This document shows positions 1 to 11,400 of a stretch of DNA of 64,000 bases, piece by piece (position 1 is the first letter of the stretch; the number at the start of each line of letters is the position of its first letter). The notes under the pieces were generated by a model, which was not told the origin of the DNA, ran no database searches, and saw nothing but the letters and a program-made list of their open reading frames with translations. The position numbers were made by a program, and so were the translations under genes. Origin of the DNA: Rosa chinensis (Eukaryota; Streptophyta; Magnoliopsida; Rosales; Rosaceae); the NCBI RefSeq assembly GCF_002994745.2, contig NC_037092.1, positions 82,504,824-82,568,823 of the forward strand, given 5' to 3'.

Positions 1-573
1 CGCGGTCTTGCTAAGTCCTGGAATCAATTTTTGATTCTTGCTTCTTCTCACTCTGAAAAAGGGATGCCCGTGTGAAGTCTTAAGTATACAGAGCATCATA
101 TCACAACCAGGATGTCCTAGTCGATCATGCCAAAGCCAATATGTGTCTGAATCCATGAGATCTTCTCTTATGACATTATTGGATTCAATTGGTCGAATTG
201 TAGTGACATAAAGTCCACTAGATTGACACATAAGCTTCTCTAAGATCTGCTTCCGTCCGCAATCATTAGAGGTAATGCAAAGGAATTCTATTCCGTTCTC
301 ATTATGTATTTCCGCATGGAATCCGTTGGCTCTAATATCTTTAAAGCTTAATAAGGTTCGATTTGCCTTAGGAGCATAGAGAGCTTCAGTGACTTTAATC
401 AAGGTGTCATTGGGCAAAAGGAATTGGGCCATTCCATGACCTTGAACTAAACTTGATGGCCCAGCCATCGTAGTCACAGATGAATATGTAGGCAACATCT
501 CTAAGAATAATTTCCTATGTTGTAGAATGGTGTGCGTAGTCGCACTATCCGCAAGACATTGAAGTTCATCCAT
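1..573 (-). CDS. Copia retrotransposon pol, N-terminal part (protease-like and GAG-pre-integrase), cut by window edge
   Basis: An open frame runs on the minus strand from an ATG at 573 to the window edge without a stop. It starts MDELQCLADSATTHTI, which resembles the start of Copia protease units, where a D-S/T-G-A type active site sits. Here it reads D-S-A-T, so the catalytic motif looks altered. Further on, near base 90, comes WLWHDRLGHPG, the hallmark of the GAG-pre-integrase domain that precedes integrase. The integrase itself would lie outside the window. The family match rests on these motifs. Since the frame is open for 191 codons, this part is better preserved than the gag behind it. 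Confidence 0.8.
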   Translation of the reverse strand, partial: MDELQCLADSATTHTILQHRKLFLEMLPTYSSVTTMAGPSSLVQGHGMAQFLLPNDTLIKVTEALYAPKANRTLLSFKDIRANGFHAEIHNENGIEFLCITSNDCGRKQILEKLMCQSSGLYVTTIRPIESNNVIREDLMDSDTYWLWHDRLGHPGCDMMLCILKTSHGHPFFRVRRSKNQKLIPGLSKTA

Positions 574-936
574 TCCTAAAAGAAAAGCTCGTAATTAAAA
601 AAAGGAGTCATAAAGAAAAGAACTCAACTTTTATTAATAAGCCAAACGGAATTACATCATCGTTTCTCTTAACCAAAGAAAATCTAATCCAATAAACTAG
701 TTAATGCAAAACAATGGTAGTCGCCTAACTTCTTTCGGTAATTCCAATGTAAATGTGACCAGTTAAGTAGAGAGATGTCGGTGGAGCAAAGGTCGCTTAA
801 GTACCACTTATCTCAAAACCTTTCTAGACATCACTTTTACATTAAGTACGCCTACTTTGAAGAAAGACTAATATCATTGGCATCTACTACAAAAGTAATA
901 TGGCAATTGCCTACATCTCTTGGAAAATAAAAAGAC

Positions 937-2025
937 TTAATCAAAATCGCCAGTTTCTGGGTCTTGATCCTTGTAGTCTTCCACCCTTAGATCGAGATCT
1001 CCATCTTGATCTTCTTGTTCCATGTAATTTGCCTCCCTTGCTTCACGATACATCTTGTATGCGTTGGCAACGTTCTGGGATGCAGTACACCTCCTTGCCC
1101 AATGTCCACTTGATCCACATCAAAGACAAACATCTTTATGGTCAGGCTCCCTTGATCGAGATGCTTTTGGTGCATGTGTTGGACGACTATTATTCTTGGT
1201 GGCGTCACCACCATAGCCGGAGGCTCCGCCTCTCTCTGTCTTCACATGTTGACCTCCACGATTCCGTGCACGCCTCTCTTGGCGATTTCCTTCCTCTTTA
1301 GGGCGAGAATATGGACCAGAGCGTCCAGAATTGTCCCTACTCTTAGGGTTTCGCTCCTTGCGTCCTCCCTTGGGGGTGCGACTATAGTTAGACTCCGGAA
1401 TAGACTTAGTTCCCACGGGTTTAGCATTATAGTTCTTCACGAGTATGTTGTCGTGCTTTTCAGCTACGTTCATGGCGCCAATAAGCTCATGAAACCTCGT
1501 GATACGTCCTGCTTTCACATCAATCCGATAATTCTTTGAAATCATCAGGGCAGAGACGGGGAAGGTAGAGAGAGTCTTCTCGATCAACATCGTATCGGTT
1601 ATGGTTTGGCCACAAAACTCCATTAAGGACTTGATACGAAGAGCTTCCGAGTTATAATCAAGCACAGACTTGAAATCACAGAAGCGGAGGCTATGCCATC
1701 GCACTTCTAAATCAGGAAGCAGGGAGTCACGAACATTGCCAAATCACTGCTCAAGTTCAACCCATAGCTTTCTTGGGTCTTCCTCATTGAGGTATTCACT
1801 TTGGAGCGCTTCATTCATGTGCCTTGTCATGAGAATGATGACTTTAGCTTGATTTGCTTCAAAAGCAGTAGCTTGCTCAATGGAGAGCACGTTCTGACTA
1901 GGCTCTTGGATGACTTCCAGAAGTCCATCAGCCTTAAGATGTTGGCGCACATCTCGGACCCACCTATGGTATCCCACGCCAGTTGTCTCTAGTGGAACAA
2001 AGTTCAACTTGTTCAGGTAACTCAT
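937..2025 (-). pseudogene. Copia gag, broken by two in-frame stops
   Basis: Gag (capsid) gene of the same Copia element. The likely start is the ATG at 2025 (MSYLNKLNFVPLETTG), followed by the UBN2-type gag core. The frame is interrupted by a TGA at 1744-1746 and another TGA at 1120-1122. The second lies inside the zinc knuckle (C-x2-C-G-S-S-G-H-W-A-R-R-C, about 1083-1125), the nucleic-acid binding motif. The frame finally ends at 937-939. Both stops could have arisen by C-to-T change at CGA codons, which fits decay of a methylated element. Gag and the protease unit at 1-573 are in separate open frames, and the order gag then pol on the minus strand is normal for Copia. Confidence 0.8.
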
Positions 2026-3294
2026 CCTAAAAAACAATACAAGATTAGGGTTAGTTTCGGAGCAAAAAAGGCTACCACGAAAAACTATTAAATTTCTGAG
2101 CGTAGTCGCTTCCAAGAAATTAGGGATTTTTCTGAGCGTAGTCGTTTCCAAGAAAATCTGATTCCAAGAGGGGTTTTGGATTAGATCGAAACAATGATGT
2201 ATGTGGTCGATCGTTTTCTTCTCAACAAACTCTAAGTTTGGAGGACTACTCTACAAGCTCCAAGCTTGGAGTGAGCACGAACCTCCACAGTTAGGCTTTT
2301 TTGGTTTCCCCTATAAAGAAGAAAGGGGGGGTAGAAGAAGGGATGTTGGAAGTCCCCGAGAAAAGAAGAAGAAATTAAAAAAAAACTTAAAAAACGGGAA
2401 CTTTTAGAAAAAAAATTACCTTAAAAAGTGGCTGGAAAACTTGACCGAAAAGTTGGCCGGAAAAATGTCACCGGAAAAGTCGATGGAAAAGTGGCAGGAA
2501 AAGTGTTGACTGGCGTTGACTGACCGTTGACCGGGGGTGCTAACGTAGTGGCAGCTGCTGACATGGCAGTCCCGATGATGACGTGGCAGCTGACTGGACG
2601 CCTGCGTTTATGCTGACTTCACAGGGGATTCGGCGGCTTGGCGGCTCGGCTGATTCACTTGGGCTTCGCTGGGGCCTGCTGCACTTGGGCTCGACTGTGG
2701 GCTTCTGCAGTTGGGCTTGGGCTGCACAGTTTTCCTTTTTTTTTTTTTTTTTCTCTTTCTGCCGGTTCAGGTTAGGTTGACGCCGGTGGTCGGTTCGTTG
2801 AATTTTGGCCAGTTCCGTTGGTGAAATTTCAGATTCCGGATTCTGGGGACGAGGTGCAGCTACTGACAAAATTTGGCCTTGAAGAGTGGACGGGAAGATG
2901 GCGAACCGCACAGGAGATCTTTGGATTTTTCTTGGGAGGCCGGTTTGAAAACTTCCGATGGCCGGTTCAGGTTGATTCCGGCCGGTTTTGGGTCTAGTGC
3001 CGCCGGTTCTGGGTTCCTGGGATTGAGAGCTTCAAGGTGGGCGGCGGATGTTTATGGGGTTTGAAGGCTACGAATTTAGGGTTTCAGGGTTAGAATTTCG
3101 TGCTGATAACGTGTTTTAGGGAATCAGAAATTGAGAGAAATTTGTTGTGTATTCTCATTGATAATAGGGGCCTCTTTTACTCTTTATATAGAGGATTACA
3201 ATGCATAGAGTTAGAATCATACAAGGAAAGAGAATCTCTAGATTCTTCTAATTGAACCCTATTACCACTAGGTCAAGTAACCTAGAGTTTGGAT
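2026..3294 (-). mobile_element. Leader and LTR piece of the first Copia element
   Basis: The stretch between gag and the CACTA insertion holds no gene. On the minus strand the order is LTR remnant (about 3294 down to 3112), then the junction ACACGTTATCAGCACG near 3097-3113, which resembles the LTR end and primer-binding region seen in plant Copia elements, then about 1.1 kb of leader. The LTR part has a TATATAAAGAG-type TATA box near 3178-3190. The leader contains a pyrimidine run (2733-2760) and degenerate repeats of a CGGAAAAGT-like word (2440-2505). The LTR is interrupted at 3294 by the CACTA element and seems to continue after 7422 up to roughly 7430-7472. The outer LTR end was not fixed. 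Confidence 0.55.
3292..3294. repeat. Left GAT target duplication of the CACTA element
   Basis: GAT directly before the CACTA terminus. The same three bases follow the other terminus at 7423-7425. Confidence 0.85.
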
Positions 3295-4180
3295 CACTAC
3301 AACAAATTTGGGTATTAATGACCACCACATTGGTCACTGAAACTAACAAATTTGGTCACTAAATATGGTTAGTGACCAAATTTAGGTGGTCACTATAGGT
3401 CCCTCACTGATTCTATTTAGTGACCAACAAATGTAAGTTGGTCACTAATTCAAAATGTCTTTAGTGACCATGGTCTTATGGTCACAAATAATAATGGCAT
3501 TAGTGACCTACAAATTCATCACTAAAGGTGTTACCAATGGTCACTGAATTGCAAAATTTGGTCATTAAAAACCATTCACTGACATGCTTTTAGTGACCAT
3601 ATTGCTAGATCATTGGTACTTTGGTAACTAAATTTTGGCAATTTTTCCTGGTTGTTAAAACAAACCTGATCATTTACTGCATCAATACAAATCAAAGTAG
3701 CCTTCAATACTCCAACACCACAAAACGAAATGTACTCAAATACCAGTTATCAATATTAAACTACTCAATTCCAATACAATATAAGACATGTATCTCTATC
3801 CTGACATACTAATTAAATTTGCAAATCCAAAATATACAAATGTCAATCCATCCTTAACAGCAATTTCAAAATAAATGGAAATACATACAAGTCTTTCTAG
3901 AAGTTCAATAAGGCGGCCTTCAATGATAGTTTGCAAGATGTACTTTTTTTAAGCTTAGACCAATCTGCAATATAACAAAACATATACAAGTTATAATCTT
4001 CATCCTAATGTAGGTAAGAGCTGCACCTAAGAAAGGCCTAGTATTCACTATATACACTAATTATATTTCCTTGATATAATATAATTGCAATAGCACAAAT
4101 GAATCATGCATGCATACCATCAGTTTTGGGAGGATAACGGCACCATCAATTTAAGTAAAAGTATGTCGGTATGATTTTGT

Positions 4181-4301
4181 CTTGCCTTTAGTGCCTCCAA
4201 CTCTTCATTTTGTGCAGCGGCTCTAGCCTTCACTGCCTCTAACTCTTCATTTTGCTGAGCTGCACCAGCTTTGACTATCTCTAACTCCTCATTGCTGAGC
4301 T
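4181..4301 (-). pseudogene. Remnant coding for tandem coiled-coil repeats inside the CACTA element
   Basis: On the minus strand one frame reads three successive copies of a roughly 14-residue unit, NEELEAVKARAAAQ and variants (NEELEIVKAGAAQQ, NEELEALKA). The spacing of leucines and the charge pattern suggest a coiled coil. It is probably what is left of the C-terminal part of an element-encoded protein, because such repeats occur near the end of plant En/Spm-type transposase-related proteins. That assignment is an inference, and no catalytic domain was found beside it. Confidence 0.45.
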
Positions 4302-6679
4302 CCAGTAGACTTCGCAGCCATCAACTCACTCTGCAAGTTGCATTGCTTGTGTTTCTGCTTGATCTGCCTCCCTCACTTGAGCATGATTTGCTGTATATGT
4401 AAAATGAATCAGATAAAAAGTAATCAGACATTATATGAACTTGCACACAAAAAACAGTGGGAAAAAAGGTATCATAATAACTATAGAAGACCATGGGTTA
4501 AGATCACTAATTCATAAATCTGAATAGGATAATAATTTTTTTGGTTAAGGAAATATGATACTTAAATTTAAAATCTTATATAGGGCAGGGAAATTAGTCA
4601 CAGCTCTAGCAGCCTTATGTATAAGGGGGAAATACACAATGACATCTCCAAACAATAACTTAGCTCACAAACTTGAAAGACAAAATAAAATCTTCATCTA
4701 AGCCAAGGAGGATAAGCAAATTCAGATATGTCAAATGCTACTCCTATAAGCAAGGAGGATAAGCAAATTCAGTCAACTATTGTTTGGTTTTGACACATAT
4801 AAGAAATACTGAAATTAATTAAGAAAATAGGAAGAGAACTTTTACCTGGTTAGAGGAACAAATCAACTTCATCACCTTGCCTGTAAAACTGCACAAAGAG
4901 AGATCCTTGATTAGTTTAACCCAATCATATCTACAATTGTTATATATATTTAAATCTATGAAGCCAATCTGGCATTCTTTTTGGAAAGAGTTTATTTACA
5001 CCGTAGTGCCCAATAAGAAAAAGTAAGACATTAAAAACAAACAAGATGCTAGGACTAAGACTTTCTGGAAAAGAAATGTCAGACTAGACTACATCTGAGT
5101 GAAGAACGAAAAATATATCATGATTTTTCAAGAAAATGAAAAACTAAAGGATGTCCACATCTTCTACCTGAGAAATTACCCAATTTGATAACACTCTGAT
5201 GTCTAAACCTGGGTAAATTGATAGAGGGCCTTTTAAGAACTAGAAACACCGGTCAAATGTTCACATCCTAACATGGTTTTAAACAATCAGAGTCTTTAGA
5301 TAGTCCTACACACATAAAGAGAAATAAAAGACACTAAACATGATTATAAACTTTGAGGCTTAATCAGCATTAACATAATTGATCCAATCCTAAATTTTGT
5401 AATCTTCCATTTCTAATAAATTCAAATTTTAATGTCAAATAATGAGGGCAGTAAGTCTAACCAGTGGTTGTGGTCTAAATCTACAATGTATAAATCACTG
5501 ATAAGGCTTGTAAGAAGTAAGTGAAACACTACCGTCTTCGCATTCATTTCCATCGGCATCCACCGCAGCCGCTTTTAAAATATCCATCGAATTCGCAACC
5601 AGATCATCAACACGAGATGTTGAGCATTCTCATGTGACTATTCTTGTCCTCCACTCGGCACATAAAGCTTCTTCCTCACCTGCACATCACCATCTTCACA
5701 CAACACAAGAAACATTACCAACCCAGAACTAAACTCTCAACCCACATCAAGGCACCATATCAAGCTAAAGATAAAACCCATATTATGCTGTACAACTTCT
5801 ATCACAAAGGGTCAGTTTTATAAAAAAACAAATATCCAAAGGAAAGATAGTACTTGTTATATTATGTAGTATTGATCTTCATCAATATATATGGTTCACT
5901 GCACAGCAACAAAACATTCTCAAGAGTCCAACCAATGCGATGTTCAGTTCAGAAATGAATGAGCTTATATTTAACATAACAATAAACCTCAGCAGTGTTG
6001 TGCCAATGCAAAGTAATCTAACCAACAATGATAAAAGAACATTATCATACTAAACAAGTGCGCACTAACCAAATATCATAGAAGCAAGCAAGCATATATG
6101 CTTACCTTCTCACGACTCTGAAAACACAGAAATTGGGACGAAGTCCCTGGACATATCGCAAAATCAACTTCTAAATTTCCTAAAATCCACAATATATAGA
6201 AGTGATAATACAAAAGAACACAAACATAGAAAGTCAAGTTATATGGGAAAAAAAAAATCGAACTACTGGCAACTTCTTACCAATCCAGAAATACGAAAAG
6301 CCAATCGTTTATTTGTCAATCCTTCTTCGTCTTCTCCAGCCAATCCTTGAACTAGATATATGAAAAGTAGCAACCTGATCAATAAAAATTAGAAATAAGG
6401 AAATCAAACCAAATCAAAACCCAAACATTCATAACCCTAAAATTAACTCTCAAGTACCAAATTGCTTCATGAAACCTCTCAATTCAAACCCCAAAGTCAA
6501 TTTGATTGCCAAAAAAACAAAACCCATTGTCAATAGCTCAACCATGGAGTGGAATCAGTTTTCGACAAGCCTCGTGAAAGAAATACTTACAATAGGAGCA
6601 GTGGAGAAGGCAATAGGAGCAGAGGAGAAGATCTGAGTCGGAGTCAGAGTCGATGGGTACGAGTCGGAGAAGATTTGAG

Positions 6680-7040
6680 TCGGAGATCAAAAATCCTCAC
6701 CGACCCGTCGGCGGAGACGGAGGCGAAAACCCTAGCTTCGCCCCACGCAATGTCGTAAACCTCCTTATCGTGAGCGATCAGCTACGTCTCGACGACTCCC
6801 TTCTCGATGTCCCAAATCGTACAGGTGGTGTCGAAGCTGGAGGTTCCGATTCGCCGAGGCTCGATCTCGTTCCAGTCGAATGACGTAAGCGGCGCACAGA
6901 ACTCGCTGGTCTTGGAGTTGTTGAGGACGGAGATGGGCTCGAGGCGGTCAACGGAGGAGTCTTTGACCTCCCAGAGGCGGAGGTAGTCGCCGGAGGAGGC
7001 GAGGATGTCGTTGGACTTGTGGAGGGAGTCGGAGTGAGAG
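6680..7040 (-). pseudogene. Captured TTG1-like WD40 gene fragment with a nonsense codon
   Basis: On the minus strand the frame reads [17 protein letters not shown], then [34 protein letters not shown] and [13 protein letters not shown]. After a TAG at 6782-6784 it goes on with [14 protein letters not shown] and [16 protein letters not shown]. This is the WD40 region of the TRANSPARENT TESTA GLABRA1/AN11 family, the scaffold of MYB-bHLH-WD40 complexes that control anthocyanin, trichome and seed-coat traits. The wording is closer to TTG1 than to its relatives LWD1/2. Only about 120 of some 340 residues are present, and similarity is lost on both sides. With the internal stop it cannot make the protein. 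It lies 380 bp from the right end of the CACTA element, so it looks like transduplicated host sequence. A TTG1-like parent gene elsewhere in the genome is expected. Confidence 0.82.
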
Positions 7041-7422
7041 AAGAACAAGACCCAATCACATCTTTCATTCACAATTTGGGAATTGGAAGCGCGCCTATAA
7101 CCTTTTGGAGACCGCGAAATTTTTCGACCATGAAAACTTGCCGCTTGAAAATTCACCAAGAAAAATGTAAAATAGTTGGTCACTAACTCCAAAACGACAA
7201 CGTTCTGTCATTAAATTTGTAGTGGCCAAACATTAGCTGGTCACTATTAATTATAGATTTGGTCATTGAGATAAAAAAAAATTACGCGGGAGTTTAGAAA
7301 AAATTTCGCGCTGATATTTTAGTGACCAATGGGTGATGTTGGTCATTAATTCAATTCTATTAATGACCAATTATAGGTTGGTTACTATGATTTGGTCACT
7401 GATGTCCATATTTGTTGTAGTG

Positions 7423-7425
7423 GAT
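7423..7425. repeat. Right GAT target duplication of the CACTA element
   Basis: GAT directly after TAGTG at 7422, matching 3292-3294. Confidence 0.85.
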
Positions 7426-7452
7426 TAAACACAAATAGAGATATCCTTAAAC

Positions 7453-7495
7453 AGATAGAGATTTATTCAAAAAAAAAAAAAATAGAGATAGAGAT
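7453..7495 (+). repeat. Direct repeat around an A-run (possible retroposition scar)
   Basis: AGATAGAGAT occurs at 7453-7462 and again at 7486-7495. Between them lies TTATTC followed by 14 A and TAG. A short duplication flanking an A-tail is what an extremely 5'-truncated LINE or SINE insertion would leave. Low-complexity GA repeats could also explain it. Confidence 0.35.
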
Positions 7496-7978
7496 ATGCC
7501 TCGGTTGGTGATGTAGTTGAGGCTTCAAAGTCGATAGACAAACTAAAACGTTTTGGATCATAACGTTCAATCCTGCGAAAGAGATCCCAACTGCCTTCAA
7601 GAAACCTAGCTAGTGAGAGTGAAGTGATAAGTTGTATTGTTCATTTGTTCTTAAATTGAGATGTTCTTATTACAAGGATATGATATCAAGTGTTATGGCT
7701 AGCTAAGATTGATGGGAAGAACGTAAAATGGTTTTGGTAAAAAGAAAGCAGAGTCCTCCAAACCCGAGGTCAATGTTTTTAGGTCAAGATGCCATAGGAC
7801 CCATGAGCACCAATAATTTCCCCAAGCTTTACCTTTTGTGGGGTCCATAGACTTGCCATAGGAGAAATTATTAGCTCTCTCACCTATCTGGTTGGTTCCA
7901 GTGAATTGAGTAGGAAAAGTTGCTGTAACTCTCAAGTCTTGATGGGTACATGTCGGTGGGAATTTTCTGAAATTAAAA

Positions 7979-8019
7979 GCAAATAATTCTTTGTCAAAAA
8001 AAAAAAGGGCAAATAATTC
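7979..8019 (+). repeat. 11-bp direct repeat around an A-run (possible retroposition scar)
   Basis: GCAAATAATTC occurs at 7979-7989 and 8009-8019, with only TTTGTC, 11 A and GG between. This fits a target duplication with an almost completely truncated poly(A) insertion. Confidence 0.45.
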
Positions 8020-8404
8020 ATGTGTAATTCTGTATAATTATAATATAAACACAGCCATGTCTTCAGCCGAATGCCAAAATGTGATTAACTAACGAAAAAC
8101 CAGACATTCTCACAGGCAATGGTACGAACTATTTGACGATGAAAAATTAACTTTTTTATTTCGGGTCATAAAAAGAGTAGAAAGTAGAGCCTGGTCCCAA
8201 GTCCCAACTCCCAAATAAGTAGAGAAAATTTAGACACGCTCTCAGTCTCTCTTTTCTCCGTTCAAACTCTCTCTCTGTCTTCCATTTAATCGATTTTTTT
8301 TGGTATCAGGCTCTCGTGTTTGATCACAAGGCTTACAGATATTTGTTCACTATTGTCTCCTCTCCAAGCCTAGCTCTCTTGTGGATTTGTAATACCTGAA
8401 GCTA

Positions 8405-11400
8405 ATGGAGTTCTTCGAGGTCAGAAACATAGATATTTCATAAGTTGTATCCTCCAATATTTGTTTATCTTTTTTGTTTGTTGGTTTTTACTCCTTTTTG
8501 TTCTTCTTCTCTGTTTTTGCATATTACAAAAAGATATCGGTGGCGATTATCGTGGTAATTGTGACATGGAGTTGCAAGGCCATTATTAAGTGGATATGGA
8601 CTCTAGTGAAGCGTTGGTTCAGTTATATGGTCGGATGGTCGGAGGATAATCAAATATTGGTTGACATGGATGCCTCTGCATCTCTTTCTTCTTCATCAAC
8701 GGATCGTCGGTGTAAGCATCATGTGTTTTTGAGTTTCAGGGGTCCTGACGCTCGCAAGGGTATCGCATTTGAAGTATACAATCGACTGCAGGGGAGGGGA
8801 ATTAAAACATTCAAGGATGATCGAGATCTTGAAGTAGGGGATGCTATTTCTTCCACTCTAATAGCAGCAATTGAAGAATCAAGGTTTGCAATTGTTGTTC
8901 TCTCGCGAGACTACGCTTCTTCTACTTGGTGTTTGGAGGAACTTGCAAAGATCTGTGAGTGCATGAAAGACCAGAACAGAATTCTTCCACTTTTCTATAA
9001 TGTGGAACCCTCTGATGTACGATTTCAGAAGAAGAGTTTCAAAGAAGCTTTTGATAAGCATGTAACCTCTGGGCGACACAGATCGGAGAAGGTGAAGCAA
9101 TGGAGAGATGCTTTAAACAAAGTGGCCGGTTTCTCTGGCTGGAATATGCAGGATTATAAGTAAGCATCATGATGAGACTATCTATTTCATTTATCAAGCA
9201 TAGCTTTTCGATTTATATTATCAATTTTCCGGAAGGGATGATTATTTGACTCTTGATTTTTCCTTCCTTGTAGTTCTGAGAGAGAACTTGTGGACGCAAT
9301 TGTGTATTTTGTGTACAGTAAAATTGAGTCCACATTGTCCACCGGAGATTTTGAAGCATTTGAAGCAACAAAAAAAGCCATGGATGAGGTTATGGAGGGG
9401 CTACAAGATGACGAGGTCACCGCAACGGCGGTCTACGGAATGGGCGGCGTTGGCAAGACAACCATGGTGAAAGAAGTCGGTGCACAATTCAGAAAAAGTG
9501 GGGTGTTTCATCGTGTCATTATGGGTGTCGTTTCAAAAAATCCTGATTCCAAAAACCTTCAGGACACATTGGCAGAGCAGTTGGGCTTCAAATTGTGGCA
9601 GGAGACAGAAATTGGAAGAGCTGCTTGGTTGCATGAAGAGATAATGAGAAGAGAAAAACTCCTTATAATCTTGGACGATGTTTGGGAGAGAACAGACTTG
9701 TCAAAGATAGGGATTCCCAGCTACAAGGAGCTTCAAAAGTGCAAATCCAAAGTCATACTCACCACAAGGATATCGAATGTCTGTCATACCATGGAGTGCC
9801 AAAGAAAGATCACCCTCAATATCTTATCAGAACAAGATTCTTGGAAATTGTTTATGTCAAAAGCAAGACAGTCTTTTGAATCGACCGAATTCAAAGATAT
9901 AGCAAGGAAGGTAGCTGGAGAATGTAAGGGTCTTCCAGTTGCATTGATAGCAGTTGCAAGGGCACTAGGAGATAAAGACCTAGCAGAATGGGAAAAAGCA
10001 GCTCAACGGCTACAGAAGTCACAACGTGCCAACCCTGACGATAAGGGAGATGTGTTCGAATGTATAAAATTAAGCTATGATCACTTGAAAGATGAGGACC
10101 ACAAGTCATGCTTCTTGCTCTGTTGCCTATACCCAGAAGACCATGACATCCGACTAGGAAACTTATTCAAGTATGCAATCGGGACAGGATTGTTTCGACG
10201 AGATGCCGTTACAATCGAAGAAGCCAGAGGAATAGCAGATTCAGCGGTCAAGTACCTGAAAGCTTCAAGCTTGCTTTTGGATAGCGAGAAAAATGGATGT
10301 GTAAAGATGCATGATGTCATCCGGGATACAGCCCTGAATATTGCAAAATCTAAAGATGGGCACGAGTTTCTGGTAAAAGCTGGCTATGGATTAAAGCATT
10401 GGCCATGTGGATCACATCAAGGCTACTCTGCAATCTCACTAATGAGGAACGAAATTCACAAGCTGCCCGAAGAAGAGTTGGTATGTCCAAATCTCCAGAT
10501 TTTATTACTAAAACATAACCATTATTTAACCGAGATCCCAGAAAAGTTTTTTGGTCAAAATCTGAATGAATTAAGGCTCTTGGATCTTAGCAGAACTAGA
10601 ATTTCCTCTCTACCCAAATCATTCAGCCTCCTTACCAACCTCCAAGCTTTGTATTTAGATGTTTGCGAGAAATTAATTGACATTTCTATAGTGGGAAAAC
10701 TGAAGAAGCTTGAAATTCTTAGTATGAGGGAATATCATGGGAGGGAATTGTCGAGAGAAATAGGACATTTGACCAATCTAAGGATTTTGGATGTCAATGG
10801 CTTTTGGGGTAGCGGTATGGTCACAATTCCATCTAAAGTGATATCAAAGTTGCATAAATTAGAAGAATTGTACATGGTGTACTGTGGATTTGATAACTGG
10901 GGGTGTGAAACTGAGGGACAAGGAGAAGAAACCAATATTGGGTTTGATGAGTTAGCTGGTTTATCAAATTTGAAAATATTGCAGGTTGGAATATCTGATG
11001 CAAAATACATCCCTAAAACTGTTGAGGCCAAACCAGATTGGGATTACTTCCATATAAGTATCATCGGCAGACACGCCTCCATTAAACACACAGGAAGAAA
11101 CCATAATTCAAGATCTTTGTTTCTTAATGGAGCAACCATGAGTACCTTGCCTGATTGGTTTATCAACGCGGTGACAAAGAAAACAGAGAAGCTAGAGTAC
11201 ATGAGCTGCAAAGGGATGAGTGACATTCTTATGGAACATGACCATGGAAGGTTACATAAACTCAAGCATCTCAAAGTATGGGATTATTTTCTTGATTCCT
11301 CTGTGTGCTTGAAAGAGTTGATGAACACAACAAGACGAGTTCAAAAAGGACCAGTGTTTGAGAAGTTGGAAGAGTTGCATCTGATACATCTGATCCACCT

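Larger units (their letters stand above)
3295..7422. mobile_element. Non-autonomous CACTA (En/Spm) DNA transposon with captured gene fragment
   Basis: The element begins CACTACAACAAAT at 3295 and ends with its exact reverse complement ATTTGTTGTAGTG at 7422. It is flanked on both sides by the trinucleotide GAT (3292-3294 and 7423-7425), the 3-bp target duplication expected of CACTA elements. Both ends are rich in sub-terminal copies of GTGACCA/TGGTCAC (at least ten in 3310-3600, several in 7150-7400), the kind of sites that CACTA transposases bind. No intact transposase is visible in the 4.1 kb, so it probably depends on a partner. It sits inside the Copia LTR at 3112-3294 and is therefore younger. 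It carries a coiled-coil repeat remnant (4181-4301) and a TTG1-like fragment (6680-7040). The rest (about 4310-6540) is AT-rich, without a readable frame. Confidence 0.92.
7423..8404. other. Interval upstream of the NLR gene
   Basis: No gene recognised. The first about 50 bases look like the continuation of the Copia LTR. Two short direct repeats flank A-runs (7453-7495 and 7979-8019, listed separately). The last 170 bases before the NLR start are rich in CTCTCT (8238-8282), as in many plant 5' untranslated regions. A TATA box could not be fixed. A 78-codon minus-strand frame at 7699-7935 resembles nothing known to me. Confidence 0.5.

Noticed and set aside
6549..6883. Two plus-strand frames in the CACTA element
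   Set aside because: They run antisense to the TTG1-like fragment or through GAGTCGGAG repeats and carry no domain.
7699..7935. 78-codon minus-strand frame upstream of the NLR
   Set aside because: No recognisable domain and no supporting signals.
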